A stretch of DNA of 64,000 bases from Herbiconiux sp. VKM Ac-1786 (GCF_015350805.1 NZ_JADKSG010000002.1:1178001-1242000), one strand, 5' to 3'; positions 50,591-60,204 are shown, numbered from the stretch's first letter. Program-made: numbers and translations. The notes: a model not told the origin generated them from the letters alone.

Positions 50591-50619
50591 CAGCTAAGAA
50601 GGAGCAGACCGAACAGCAC
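50575..50619 (-). CDS. leuCD leader peptide (attenuator)
   Basis: A 14-codon open frame, MLFGLLLLSCRDES if GTG is read as Met, has five Leu among the first eight codons, including two CTT, a rare codon in such high-GC DNA. It ends 63 bases before leuC. TACGAT ends six bases before its GTG, so the transcript would begin at the start codon. Leader peptides rich in the end-product amino acid are the signature of ribosome-mediated attenuation. Confidence 0.75.
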   Translation of the reverse strand: MLFGLLLLSCRDES

Positions 50620-50625
50620 GCGACG

Positions 50626-50631
50626 ATCGTA
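50626..50631 (-). promoter_or_regulatory. -10 hexamer of the leuCD operon
   Basis: TACGAT on the minus strand lies six bases before the GTG of the leader peptide. No convincing -35 box is seen at the normal distance. Confidence 0.5.
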
Positions 50632-50647
50632 CCACCCGCCCCCGCCG

Positions 50648-51673
50648 TCAGCGGGTGGGGTCGGACTCGGGGTCGGCGGCGGCCTTCAGCTCCTCCTTGA
50701 CCGGCACGCCGCGGCGGCGCATCACGATCAGGGAGGCGATCGTGGCGACCGCCATCGAGGCGATGATGACCGCGAGAGAGGTCCAGGTGTCGATCTCGGG
50801 GATCCACTCGATCGGCTCGCCGCCGTTGATGAAGAACACCTCGTTGGCGTGCAGCGCATGGAAGACGAGCTTCACACCGATGAAGGCGAGGATGAACGCG
50901 ATGCCGTACTTGAGGTAGATGAGCCGGTCGAGCAGCCCGCCGAGCAGGAAGTACAGCTGGCGCAGGCCCATCAGCGCGAACACGTTGGCGGTGAAGACGA
51001 TGAACGGGCTCTGCGTGATGCCGAAGATGGCCGGGATCGAGTCGAGCGCGAACAGCAGGTCGGTGGAGCCGAGCGCGATGAACACGATCAGCATCGGGGT
51101 GAAGACCTTCTTGCCGTCGATCACCGTGCGCACCTTGGCGCCGTCGAAGTCGGGGGCGATGCTCATGCGCTTGCGGAGGAAGGTGACGAGGCCGTTCTCG
51201 CCGTCGCCCTCGTCCTCCTTGCCGAAGGCCTGGCGGAAGGCGGTGACCAGCAGGAAGGCGCCGAAGATGTAGAAGATCCAGCTCAGCGACTCGATCAGCT
51301 GCGCGCCGATCAGGATGAAGATGCCGCGGAGCACCAGCGCGATGATGATGCCCACCATCAGCGCTTCCTGCTGGTACTTCCGGGGCACGTTGAAGCGCGC
51401 CATGATGATCACGAAGACGAACAGGTTGTCGATCGACAGGCTGTACTCCGTCAGCCAGCCGGCCAGGAACTGGCCCGCCGGCTCCCCGCCCGCGAACACC
51501 AGCATCAGCGCCGCGAAGACCAGCGCGAGCGCCACGTAGAACACGACCCAGAGGGTCGCCTCCTTGAACGAGGGCACGTGCGGACGCTTGAACGCGATCA
51601 GCAGATCGGCGGCGAGGATCAGCACGAGCACCACGAGCGAGGTGATCTCGAAGGCGATGGGGAGTTCTAGCAC
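50648..51673 (-). CDS. TerC-family membrane protein (probable Mn2+ exporter)
   Basis: This 341-residue protein has about eight to nine membrane segments and the TerC hallmark acidic motifs: YSLSIDNLFVFVIIMARFNV in the first half and FIALGSTDLLFALDSIPAIF in the second. Members linked to yybP-ykoY riboswitches export manganese or load it into secreted enzymes. The upstream region contains such a riboswitch-like element, which supports metal homeostasis rather than tellurite resistance. The start is ATG. It lies 29 bases upstream of the leu leader start and runs in the same direction. Confidence 0.93.
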   Translation of the reverse strand: MLELPIAFEITSLVVLVLILAADLLIAFKRPHVPSFKEATLWVVFYVALALVFAALMLVFAGGEPAGQFLAGWLTEYSLSIDNLFVFVIIMARFNVPRKYQQEALMVGIIIALVLRGIFILIGAQLIESLSWIFYIFGAFLLVTAFRQAFGKEDEGDGENGLVTFLRKRMSIAPDFDGAKVRTVIDGKKVFTPMLIVFIALGSTDLLFALDSIPAIFGITQSPFIVFTANVFALMGLRQLYFLLGGLLDRLIYLKYGIAFILAFIGVKLVFHALHANEVFFINGGEPIEWIPEIDTWTSLAVIIASMAVATIASLIVMRRRGVPVKEELKAAADPESDPTR

Positions 51674-51714
51674 GGGGGCCTTTCGACAGCGGCGCCCTCT
51701 TCAGGGCAGCACGA

Positions 51715-51832
51715 TGACCGAAAGTCTCTCCCGTGCAGGCTGCCGTGGCAACCGCACCGCTCCCCCGGGCACACGTCGGAGTGGGCCGTGATGACGATGA
51801 CAGCGAGGTGGGATACTCCCCTTCCCTGCAAT
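51715..51832 (-). promoter_or_regulatory. Probable yybP-ykoY (Mn2+-sensing) riboswitch upstream of the terC-type gene
   Basis: On the minus strand the region begins AGGGAAGGGGAGTATCCC (GGGGAGTA at 51814-51821) and ends ACGGGAGAGACTTTCGGTC (GAGACTTT at 51721-51728). These correspond to the two conserved internal loops of yybP-ykoY RNAs. GC-rich helices lie between them. Directly downstream is a TerC-family gene, the classical target. It would turn on expression when manganese is high. Assignment is by motif and context, without a covariance-model score. Confidence 0.7.
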
Positions 51833-51833
51833 G

Positions 51834-52424
51834 CTACTGCCGGCGGCCGAGCTCCTCGCGCACCTCGAGCCGCACCTCGGCGAGCCGCTCGCGCAGCCGT
51901 CCGATCAGCGCCGGGTCGATGCCCTTGGCCGAGGCCTTCCGGAGGTCGGTGCGCAGCTGCTGACGGAACTCCGTCAGCGCCACGTCGGCGTCGCGGAGCG
52001 CCTCGGCCGACTCGGCCCGGGAGCCCGCGGGCGGCGTGCGCGCCTCCCGCTTGGCCGAGGCGAGCTCGGCCTTCAGGCTCTTCATCGCCTGATCGACACC
52101 CGTGCGCACCTCGTCGGCGAGCCGGCGCACCGAGTCCGAGAGGTCGGACTCGATGTCGGCGAGCTCGCCGCGCCGGCTCTCGAGCTCGGCCCGGCCGGCG
52201 TCGGTGATGGAGTAGACGGTCTTGCGGCCGTCGGCGGTCTTGGTGACGAGCCCCTCGTCCTCGAGCTTCGCCAGCCGCGGGTAGATCGTGCCGGCGCTCG
52301 GGCTGTAGGTGCCGCCGAAGCGGTCGGCGAGCGCCTGGATGAGCTCGTAGCCGTGCTTCGGCGACTCCTCGAGCAGGTTCAGCAGGTAGAGCCGCAGGTG
52401 GCCGTGGCCGAAGACGGGGGTCAC
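51834..52424 (-). CDS. PadR-family transcriptional regulator
   Basis: This 196-residue protein has an N-terminal PadR winged helix (residues 1-85: HLRLYLLNLLEESPKHGYEL, TYSPSAGTIYPRLAKLEDEG). A long C-terminal helical segment follows, in place of the short PadR dimerisation helix. The GTG start overlaps the stop of the DUF4097 gene (GTGA), so the two are coupled. It most likely represses its own operon through the dyad near 53339-53369, responding to envelope stress or an antibiotic-like ligand, as many PadR proteins do. Confidence 0.93.
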   Translation of the reverse strand: MTPVFGHGHLRLYLLNLLEESPKHGYELIQALADRFGGTYSPSAGTIYPRLAKLEDEGLVTKTADGRKTVYSITDAGRAELESRRGELADIESDLSDSVRRLADEVRTGVDQAMKSLKAELASAKREARTPPAGSRAESAEALRDADVALTEFRQQLRTDLRKASAKGIDPALIGRLRERLAEVRLEVREELGRRQ

Positions 52425-53293
52425 AGCGAGGCCCCGGCGTCCGAGGCGCTGTCAGAAGGGGCGGATGCGCGAGCCGAGCCCTCGGCGGAGTCCGCCGCCC
52501 CGCGGTACAGCACCGTGATGTCGCCCGAGACCGAGTTCGCCCGGAACTCCGTCCAGCTGCCGTCGAGCTCACCGGTCTGGCCGTTGTAGCCGCCACCGCG
52601 CAGCCCCTTGATCGTGTTCGGCCCCAGCTGGAGCGTGCCGGCGACGGAGTTCACGTTGTAGCGCGCGGCGGTCGACGCGTCCAGGCGCACGGTGAGGTCG
52701 CCCGAGACGGTGTTGTTCTCGATCGCCGAGGGCACGCCGGTGGAGTCGACGAACACCTCGCCCGAGACGCCCTCGGCCGAGAAGCGGCGGATCTCCCCCG
52801 CCGCCGCGATGTCTCCCGAGACGGTGTGGGCACTGACGAGACCGACGTGGTCGCGGATCGAGATCTCGCCCGAGACCGTGTTGACGTCGAGGTCGCCGCG
52901 CACCGCGTCGATGACGACGTCGCCCGTGACCGTGCTGACCCGCGCATCCGTCACCAGACCCGAGATGAGCGCCGAGGCCGAGATGACCCCGAACTTCAGC
53001 GCCGCGTCGCGCGGCACCATGATGCTGATGTCGGCCTTGGCGTTGCCGCGCCACGACTTGAAGACCTCGACGAAGTTGTCCCAGCGCAGCTGCGGGTGGT
53101 CGATCTCGAGGCGGTCGCCGTCGATGGAGACCTTGAGGTCTTTGCCCGAGACGGAGTGCACCTCGATGCGGGCCCCCGGCTCGTCGTGGCCGATGATGTC
53201 GACCTGGCCGCCGATCAGGCCCACCTTGAGCGAGCGCACCAGCTCGATGTCGATGACTTTCGGACCGGTGACGATCCACTTCTCCAAGACCAC
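52421..53293 (-). CDS. DUF4097 beta-strand repeat protein
   Basis: This 290-residue protein is built of short beta-strand repeats with a recurring V-S-G-(D/E)-I/V motif (VSTVTGDVVIDAVRGDLDVN, TVSGEISIRDHVGL, TVSGDIAAAGEIRR, VSGDLTVRLDAS). This predicts a right-handed beta-solenoid (DUF4097, sometimes called the adhesin-like domain). There is no signal peptide or membrane segment, so it is probably cytoplasmic. The GTG start has AGGAG 6 bases upstream. It is first in the operon with PadR. Function is unknown; the pair is common in actinobacteria. Confidence 0.9.
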   Translation of the reverse strand: MVLEKWIVTGPKVIDIELVRSLKVGLIGGQVDIIGHDEPGARIEVHSVSGKDLKVSIDGDRLEIDHPQLRWDNFVEVFKSWRGNAKADISIMVPRDAALKFGVISASALISGLVTDARVSTVTGDVVIDAVRGDLDVNTVSGEISIRDHVGLVSAHTVSGDIAAAGEIRRFSAEGVSGEVFVDSTGVPSAIENNTVSGDLTVRLDASTAARYNVNSVAGTLQLGPNTIKGLRGGGYNGQTGELDGSWTEFRANSVSGDITVLYRGAADSAEGSARASAPSDSASDAGASL

Positions 53294-53338
53294 GATGTTC
53301 TCCTGCCTCGCGCTGTATCGCGTGTTCGGAGATCAAGC

Positions 53339-53369
53339 TATATCTCGATCAGGCGCCGGTCAAGATATA
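53339..53369. promoter_or_regulatory. Dyad operator of the DUF4097-PadR operon
   Basis: TATATCTCGATC and GGTCAAGATATA form a near-perfect inverted repeat (9 of 12 positions) centred on GGCGCC. Related words TGTATCGCG (53314) and TATATCGCGA (53366) flank it at 25-27 base steps. The AT-rich cluster stands out in GC-rich DNA and lies just upstream of the DUF4097 start, the expected place for PadR autoregulation. Confidence 0.6.
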
Positions 53370-53391
53370 TCGCGACTTCGTCAGCCTGCGC

Positions 53392-54120
53392 TCAGGCGGC
53401 GCCGTGCTCGGTGAGGAACGGCATCGGGTCGTAGCGCACCCCATCGGCCCCGTACAGCTCGAAGTGGCAGTGCTCGGTGGTGGCGTTGCCGGTGCGACCG
53501 GTGAGCCCGATCACCTGGCCGGCCGCGACCGTGTCCCCCACCCCGACGGTGAGCGAGGAGTCCTGGAAGTGCATGTACATGCTGCACACGGCGACCCCGG
53601 CCACCTTGTGCGCGATCGACAGGTAGACCCCGCCGGTGCCGCCGTTGCCCGAGGCGGCGATCACGACCCCGTCGGCGATCGCGTGCACCGGCACCCCGGG
53701 GTCGTTCAGCATGTCGACGCCCTTGTGGAAGCCCTCGGCGCGCGGGCCGAACAGGTCGGACATGCGGTAGCCGTCGGGGTAGACCGACGAGAACGCCGCC
53801 GACTCCGCCGTCGAGTCGGCACCGGCCTGGCACTGCGCTCCCCCGTAGCCGCCCTGGTTCGACGAGACCGCGGCGGGTTTCGGGGTCGGGGTGGGCGTCG
53901 GGGTGAAGGTGTGCACGACGTACCCGTCCCGGGCGACGGATGCCCCGGCCCCCTCGTTCTCGGAGGAGAAGCTCTGGGCGGCCCCCGCCTCGATCGAGAA
54001 CTGCTGGGGGTCGAAACTGCCCGCCGAGGTGAGGGAGGCGGCGGGGACGCTCGTGGCGACCGCCACGCCGACCACGAAGGTCATGGCGAGCACTCCGAGC
54101 AGCTGACCCTGGTACTTCAC
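53392..54120 (-). CDS. M23-family (LytM) peptidase, secreted or membrane-anchored
   Basis: This 242-residue protein has an N-terminal hydrophobic segment (LLGVLAMTFVVGVAVATSVP), a Pro/Thr linker (TFTPTPTPTPKPA) and a C-terminal M23 domain. The zinc ligands appear as GFHKGVDMLNDPGVPVHAIA (HxxxD) and TTEHCHFELYG (HxH). The GTG start at 54120 gives VKYQGQLLG. It would cleave peptidoglycan cross-bridges or act as a cell-wall-binding factor. The first His ligand sits in HKGVD as in active LytM proteins, so activity is plausible. Confidence 0.9.
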   Translation of the reverse strand: MKYQGQLLGVLAMTFVVGVAVATSVPAASLTSAGSFDPQQFSIEAGAAQSFSSENEGAGASVARDGYVVHTFTPTPTPTPKPAAVSSNQGGYGGAQCQAGADSTAESAAFSSVYPDGYRMSDLFGPRAEGFHKGVDMLNDPGVPVHAIADGVVIAASGNGGTGGVYLSIAHKVAGVAVCSMYMHFQDSSLTVGVGDTVAAGQVIGLTGRTGNATTEHCHFELYGADGVRYDPMPFLTEHGAA

Positions 54121-54173
54121 CGGGCCTATTGTCCTTGGCGGCCGCGGCGAGCACAACCGGGGGCGCGACAGGG

Positions 54174-54179
54174 CAGAAT
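54174..54179 (+). promoter_or_regulatory. -10 hexamer of the GH15 gene
   Basis: CAGAAT ends six bases before the ATG of the GH15 gene, the leaderless spacing. Confidence 0.4.
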
Positions 54180-54185
54180 CGGCAC

Positions 54186-55946
<1,761 letters not shown>

Positions 55947-55967
<21 letters not shown>

Positions 55968-55994
55968 GCCCCGCGACACCGCCGTGCGTTAGGG
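55947..55994 (+). repeat. 25-base tandem duplication of the GH15 gene 3' end including the stop codon
   Basis: CGCGCCACCGCCGTGCGCTA and CGCGACACCGCCGTGCGTTA lie 25 bases apart, each followed by G(G) and containing the TAG. The second copy is non-coding. It records a local slippage or unequal exchange. Confidence 0.7.
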
Positions 55995-56051
55995 CACTGT
56001 TCACCGCGGCGCCACCGCGGGCCCCGGGGCCACGGGCGTAGACCAGGGGGC

Positions 56052-57215
56052 ATGGATGCACTCGTGCCCGTACTGCTCGTCATCGTGGTGGCCCTGGTGT
56101 TCGACTTCACCAACGGCTTCCACGACACCGCCAACGCCATGGCGACCTCGGTCGCCACCGGAGCGCTGAAGCCGAAGGTCGCCGTGACGATCTCGGCCGT
56201 GCTCAACCTCGTGGGCGCCTTCCTGTCGACCGAGGTCGCGAAGACCATCTCGGGCGGCATCATCAACGAGGGCGACAACGGCCTCGAGATCACCCCGATC
56301 ATGATCTTCGCGGGGCTCGTCGGCGCCGTGCTCTGGAACCTCACGACCTGGTACCTGGGCCTGCCGTCGAGCTCGACGCACGCGCTGTTCGGCGGGCTGA
56401 TCGGCGCCGCGGTGATCGGGGCGGGCTTCGGCGCCGTGAACTTCGGCGTGGTGCTGACCAACGTGGTCGTGCCCGCCCTGCTCTCGCCGCTCGTGGCCGG
56501 CGTGGTCGCCCTCGTGGCGACGTTCGCGGCGTACCGCATCACGAAGCAGGCGACGGCGCGGGGCTCGGACACCGGTTTCCGCCACGGGCAGACGGTCTCG
56601 GCCTCGCTCGTCTCGCTCGCGCACGGCACGAACGACGCCCAGAAGACGATGGGTGTGATCACCCTCACCCTGATCGCCGCCGGCTACCAGGAGTCGGGGT
56701 CGGGGCCGCAGTTCTGGGTGATCGCCGGCTGCGGGCTCGCCATCGCGCTCGGCACCTACCTCGGCGGCTGGCGCATCATGCGCACGGTGGGCAAGCGGAT
56801 CACCGACATCCAGGCACCGCAGGGCTTCGCGGCCGAGACCAGTTCGGCGGCGACCATCCTCGTGTCGTCGCACCTCGGTTTCGCCCTGTCGACCACGCAG
56901 GTCACCTCGGGCGCCGTGGTGGGCGCGGGGCTCGGCAAGAAGCTGGCCTCGGTGCACTGGGGCGTGGTCGGCCGGATCGCGATCGCCTGGACGGTGACGC
57001 TGCCGGCCGCCGCCCTGGTGGGCGGGCTGGCCGCCTGGGCCGCCTCGTCGAGCGTGCTGGGGCTCGGGATCGTCATCGTGCTGGCGCTGGCCGCCGGGGT
57101 GACGCTGTACCTGCTGTCGCGGCGTCACCCGGTGACGCACGACACCGTGAACGACGAGCCGGAGCCGGTCGCCACGGGCGCCCGCACCGGCGCCAACGAG
57201 GAGGGGACGCGCTGA
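56052..57215 (+). CDS. pit: Inorganic phosphate transporter (Pit family)
   Basis: This 387-residue membrane protein belongs to the PHO4/PiT family. It has the duplicated signature: DFTNGFHDTANAMATSVATG near residue 17 and SLAHGTNDAQKTMGVITLTL near residue 190, with about ten membrane segments. It imports phosphate (probably as metal-phosphate) with protons. A short membrane protein gene follows with a one-base overlap. The start is ATG with an AGGGGG site. Confidence 0.94.
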   Translation: MDALVPVLLVIVVALVFDFTNGFHDTANAMATSVATGALKPKVAVTISAVLNLVGAFLSTEVAKTISGGIINEGDNGLEITPIMIFAGLVGAVLWNLTTWYLGLPSSSTHALFGGLIGAAVIGAGFGAVNFGVVLTNVVVPALLSPLVAGVVALVATFAAYRITKQATARGSDTGFRHGQTVSASLVSLAHGTNDAQKTMGVITLTLIAAGYQESGSGPQFWVIAGCGLAIALGTYLGGWRIMRTVGKRITDIQAPQGFAAETSSAATILVSSHLGFALSTTQVTSGAVVGAGLGKKLASVHWGVVGRIAIAWTVTLPAAALVGGLAAWAASSSVLGLGIVIVLALAAGVTLYLLSRRHPVTHDTVNDEPEPVATGARTGANEEGTR

Positions 57216-57448
57216 TGGACGGTTTTCTGGGAGTCGACTGGGGCGCCTTCGTGGTGGTGTTCCTCGTGGCGTTCGCGGCGAGCATCCTCGTCGTCGGCTC
57301 GTACGCCGTGGGGCTGCGGCTGCTCGCGACCGGGGCCTCGGTGAAGGAGCGGTCGCTGCCCGCCACGGCCGGCGCCGTCGTGTGCTTCGCCGTCGGGGTG
57401 GCGGCCGTGCTGTACGGCCTCTGGCTGATCATCCCCCAGTTCCACTGA
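57215..57448 (+). CDS. Small two-helix membrane protein downstream of pit
   Basis: This 77-residue protein has two membrane segments (FVVVFLVAFAASILVVGSYA and AGAVVCFAVGVAAVLYGLWL). It overlaps the pit stop by one base (TGATG), so it is translated with the transporter. Small partners of this kind occur beside pit in related actinobacteria. Its role is unknown. Confidence 0.82.
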   Translation: MDGFLGVDWGAFVVVFLVAFAASILVVGSYAVGLRLLATGASVKERSLPATAGAVVCFAVGVAAVLYGLWLIIPQFH

Positions 57449-57477
57449 GGGGCGGCCGCCGGGGCCGCGAGTGCGAT

Positions 57478-57483
57478 TAGGCT
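57478..57483 (+). promoter_or_regulatory. -10 hexamer of the FBP-domain gene
   Basis: TAGGCT ends seven bases before the ATG of the next gene, again the leaderless spacing. Confidence 0.45.
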
Positions 57484-57490
57484 CGATGCG

Positions 57491-57985
57491 ATGCAGGCAC
57501 TCACCGAGGCTCAGATCCGCGAGTCGTTCACCAACATCACCGAGCAGGAGCTCGAGCGCATGACCCTGCCGGGCCTGCACGAGATCGTCTGGGAGGACCG
57601 CGAGTTCCTCGGCTGGCGCGACGCGCACGCCATCCACCGCGGCTACATCGTCTACTGGCGCGGAGGTCAGCCGATCGGCCTGCTGATCAAGGCCGCCGGC
57701 TCGCACACCCGCCCGGGCATCTCGGCGATGTGCACGCTCTGCCGCACGCCGCGCCCCGGGGTGCAGGTCACGCTCTTCACGGCACCGCGCGCCGGCCAGG
57801 CGGGCATCGACGGCTCGACCGTCGGCACCTACATCTGCAGCGACCTCGGCTGCTCGAACCTGATCCGCATCGTGCCGCCGAAGTCGGCGATGCAGCCCGA
57901 CCCCGACGCGGTGATCGCGTCGCGGGCCGAGGGCCTCACCACGCGCCTCGACTCGTTCACGCAGAGCGTGCTGCGCGTCGGCTGA
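57491..57985 (+). CDS. FBP-domain (elongation factor G-binding-like) zinc-finger protein
   Basis: This 164-residue protein resembles the C-terminal treble-clef domain of fibronectin/fusidic-acid-resistance (FusB-type) proteins. CTLCRTPRPGVQVTLF and YICSDLGCSNLIRI supply four zinc-binding cysteines. The N-terminal half is a helical region (RESFTNITEQELERMTLPGL). FusB-type proteins bind EF-G and release it from fusidic acid-stalled ribosomes. A similar role is possible but not demonstrated for chromosomal actinobacterial members. Confidence 0.85.
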   Translation: MQALTEAQIRESFTNITEQELERMTLPGLHEIVWEDREFLGWRDAHAIHRGYIVYWRGGQPIGLLIKAAGSHTRPGISAMCTLCRTPRPGVQVTLFTAPRAGQAGIDGSTVGTYICSDLGCSNLIRIVPPKSAMQPDPDAVIASRAEGLTTRLDSFTQSVLRVG

Positions 57986-58010
57986 GGCCCGCGGCGGGCT
58001 TCAGGATGCG

Positions 58011-58238
58011 CTAGCCGTCGTTCTCGACGATGGTCTCCTCGTCGGTCGAGGCGGCCTCGGGGTCGTCTCCCGGCTCGGGCTCGTCGGCCACGGTCGGGTC
58101 GACGCCGGAGGGGACGGCCTCGGTCGTGGGGCCGTTGCCCACCACGCCCTCGCCGTCGGGGTACCCGGAGTAGTCGGGGTACTCGATGTCGCTGAGGTCG
58201 ACGGACGCGGGGTCGACGGGTTCGTTCTTGTCGGTCAT
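58011..58238 (-). CDS. Small acidic protein of unknown function
   Basis: This 75-residue protein, rich in Asp, Glu, Pro and Gly, has no hydrophobic core or membrane segment. A Tyr-rich patch DIEYPDYSGYPDGEG stands out. It is probably intrinsically disordered. ATG for MTDKNEPVD was chosen. Codon positions show the high-GC third-base bias of real genes. Function is unknown. Confidence 0.55.
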   Translation of the reverse strand: MTDKNEPVDPASVDLSDIEYPDYSGYPDGEGVVGNGPTTEAVPSGVDPTVADEPEPGDDPEAASTDEETIVENDG

Positions 58239-58301
58239 GCCCCCAGTCAACACCGCCGCCAGGGGCCGCGGAAGAGCCGACCGGAAGAGCTGGGGAAGGC
58301 G

Positions 58302-58340
58302 AAAGCCCCCGGCCTGCGCTTCCGCGCATTTCGGGGGCTT
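58302..58340 (-). terminator. Terminator after tRNA-Glu
   Basis: AAGCCCCCG and CGGGGGCTT form a 9-base-pair stem with inner self-complementary GCGC segments, 10 bases after the tRNA 3' end on its strand, followed by a short T-rich stretch. Confidence 0.75.
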
Positions 58341-58350
58341 CCTGATGCTG

Positions 58351-58423
58351 TGACCCCAGCGGGATTTGAACCCGCGTTACCGCCGTGAGAGGGCGACGTC
58401 CTAGGCCGCTAAACGATGGGGCC
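58351..58423 (-). tRNA. tRNA-Glu (anticodon CTC)
   Basis: The 73-base cloverleaf begins GGCCCCATCGTTTAGC and ends CGCTGGGGTCA. The anticodon loop is CTCTCAC (anticodon CTC) between TCGCC and GGCGG, and the T loop is GGTTCAAATCC. The CCA end is not encoded. The 7-base acceptor stem includes one G-T pair. CTC reads GAG, the preferred Glu codon in this high-GC genome. Confidence 0.95.
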
Positions 58424-58488
58424 GTTTTTGCAACTCCACGAGTATGCCATACGAAAGCGGCACGCTCAAATCGAGCCCCGTCGGCGCG

Positions 58489-59433
58489 TCAGACGAGCAC
58501 CCTCAACGCGCCCGGCACGAGCTCGACGGTGAGCGGCAGGGCCCCGAAGCGCTCCCCGTCGGCGTAGCCGGCGATGCCCTCGGCGGCCACCCGCACCACC
58601 CGCGCCCGGCGGAACTCCACGATCGGCAACGTCGAGTGCGTGCCCGAGAACACCTTCGGGAAGAGCCGGACGAAACGCAGGCGCGACACGGGCTTGACGA
58701 TGAACACGTCGAGCAGCCCGTCGTCCAGCCGCGCATCCGGAGCGATGCGCATGCCGCCGCCGATCGTCGTGTTGTTCGCCACCGAGAGCAGCGGCGAGTC
58801 GACCTGCAGCACCTCGCCGTCGAGCTCGAGCTCGTAGGAGCGGGTGCGCAGGGTCGCGAGCTCGGCGGCCAGCGCCAGCACGTAGCGGGACGCTCCGCGG
58901 GGGCGGCGCATCCGATTGGCCCGTTCGTTGACGGCGGCGTCGAAGCCCGCCGAGAGCACGCCCGCGAACCAGCGGTGCGGCTCGTCGCCCTCGGGCCGGC
59001 CGGCATCGAGGGCGGGGTCGGGCTGCACGCCGGTGACCCGGGCCGCGTCGATCACGCGGGGCGGGCGGGTCAGGGCGTCGACGAGCACGCGGACGGCCTC
59101 GTCGGGGTCCTTGGTGGGCAGACCGAGGCCCGAGGCGAAGTCGTTGCCGGTTCCGGCGGGCACGATGCCGAGCGGCACCTCGGTGCCGGCGACGAGGTTG
59201 ACGCCGAGGTTCACCATTCCGTCGCCGCCGACCACGACGAGGGCGCCCGCGGGTGCGTCGAGGGCCTGACGGGTGATGCGTACCAGCCCGGCGTAGTCGG
59301 GGGCGCTCAGCGGCACCACGTCGTGGCCGGCGGCGCGCAGGGCGGCGACGACGGCCGGGCCGACGTGTCGGGTGCCCCCGAACGATGCGTTCGGGTTGAT
59401 CGCGACGACGACGCGCTGCGCGGGGGAGGCCAT
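58489..59433 (-). CDS. Diacylglycerol kinase-family lipid kinase
   Basis: This 314-residue protein has the DAGK catalytic signature ALVVVGGDGMVNLGVNLVAG then PLGIVPAGTGNDFASGLGLP, and a C-terminal beta-sandwich with VANNTTIGGGMRIAPDARLD DGLLD. It phosphorylates diacylglycerol or a related lipid alcohol at the membrane. Members of this family in actinobacteria also make phosphatidylinositol mannoside or sphingoid-like intermediates, so the substrate is not fixed. GATAAT lies 8 bases before ATG. Confidence 0.92.
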   Translation of the reverse strand: MASPAQRVVVAINPNASFGGTRHVGPAVVAALRAAGHDVVPLSAPDYAGLVRITRQALDAPAGALVVVGGDGMVNLGVNLVAGTEVPLGIVPAGTGNDFASGLGLPTKDPDEAVRVLVDALTRPPRVIDAARVTGVQPDPALDAGRPEGDEPHRWFAGVLSAGFDAAVNERANRMRRPRGASRYVLALAAELATLRTRSYELELDGEVLQVDSPLLSVANNTTIGGGMRIAPDARLDDGLLDVFIVKPVSRLRFVRLFPKVFSGTHSTLPIVEFRRARVVRVAAEGIAGYADGERFGALPLTVELVPGALRVLV

Positions 59434-59441
59434 GACGACCG

Positions 59442-59447
59442 ATTATC
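59442..59447 (-). promoter_or_regulatory. -10 hexamer of the DAGK-family gene
   Basis: GATAAT on the minus strand lies eight bases before the ATG of the lipid kinase gene. Confidence 0.45.
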
Positions 59448-59491
59448 CACGACGTTGCACTTCGGCGGGCGCGGGTGTTGAGTCGGGGATC

Positions 59492-60142
59492 ATGAGACTG
59501 ACGAAATTCGAGCACGCCGCCCTCCTCCTCGAGCAGTCGGGCAAGAAGCTGTTCATCGACCCCGGGATGTTCACGACGGCGATCACGGATGCGGCGAACA
59601 CCGCCGCCGTGGTGATCACCCACGAGCATCCCGACCACTGGACGCCGGAGCAGCTGCGGCGCATCCTGGAGGCCTCCCCCACCGCCGTGGTGTACGGGCC
59701 GGAGGGGGTCGTGAACGCCGTGCGCGAGGCCGACGCCTCGACCGCCGTCACCCGTGTCGACCCGGGCGACGCCGTCTCGGCCGGTCCCTTCTCGCTGCGC
59801 TTCTCGGGCGGGCGGCACGCGGTCATCCACTCCTCGATCCCCGTGGTCGACAACGTGGGCGTGCTCGTGAACGACGTGCTCTACTACCCGGGCGACTCCT
59901 GGGCCGTTCCCGAGGGCGTCGATGTCGACGTGCTGGCCGTGCCGGCGGGCGCACCGTGGCTGAAGATCGCCGAGGCGATCGACTACGTGCTCGAGGTGAA
60001 GCCCAGGCGCAGCTTCCCGACGCACGAGATGGTGCTGTCGACGGCGGGCAAGGGCATGGCCGGCGACCGCATCCGCTGGGCCACCGAGCAGGGCGGCGGC
60101 GAGTTCTTCCCGCTGCAGCCGGGCGACACGCTGGATCTGTGA
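59492..60142 (+). CDS. Metallo-beta-lactamase-fold metal-dependent hydrolase
   Basis: This 216-residue protein of the UlaG/beta-lactamase-like (Zn-hydrolase) fold has the metal motif VVITHEHPDHWTPEQLRRIL, GRHAVIHSSIPVVDNVGVLV and YYPGDSW, followed by FPTHEMVLS. It is shorter than glyoxalase II and resembles YcfP/UlaG-like cytoplasmic hydrolases with unknown substrate. It starts with ATG; no strong ribosome site is seen. It is divergent from the lipid kinase gene. Confidence 0.85.
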   Translation: MRLTKFEHAALLLEQSGKKLFIDPGMFTTAITDAANTAAVVITHEHPDHWTPEQLRRILEASPTAVVYGPEGVVNAVREADASTAVTRVDPGDAVSAGPFSLRFSGGRHAVIHSSIPVVDNVGVLVNDVLYYPGDSWAVPEGVDVDVLAVPAGAPWLKIAEAIDYVLEVKPRRSFPTHEMVLSTAGKGMAGDRIRWATEQGGGEFFPLQPGDTLDL

Positions 60143-60204
60143 GCGGTAGCCGCCCGATCTGAACGTTCTGGCCTGCGCCTGCGTTGCACCAGGATGGAGG
60201 CCTC

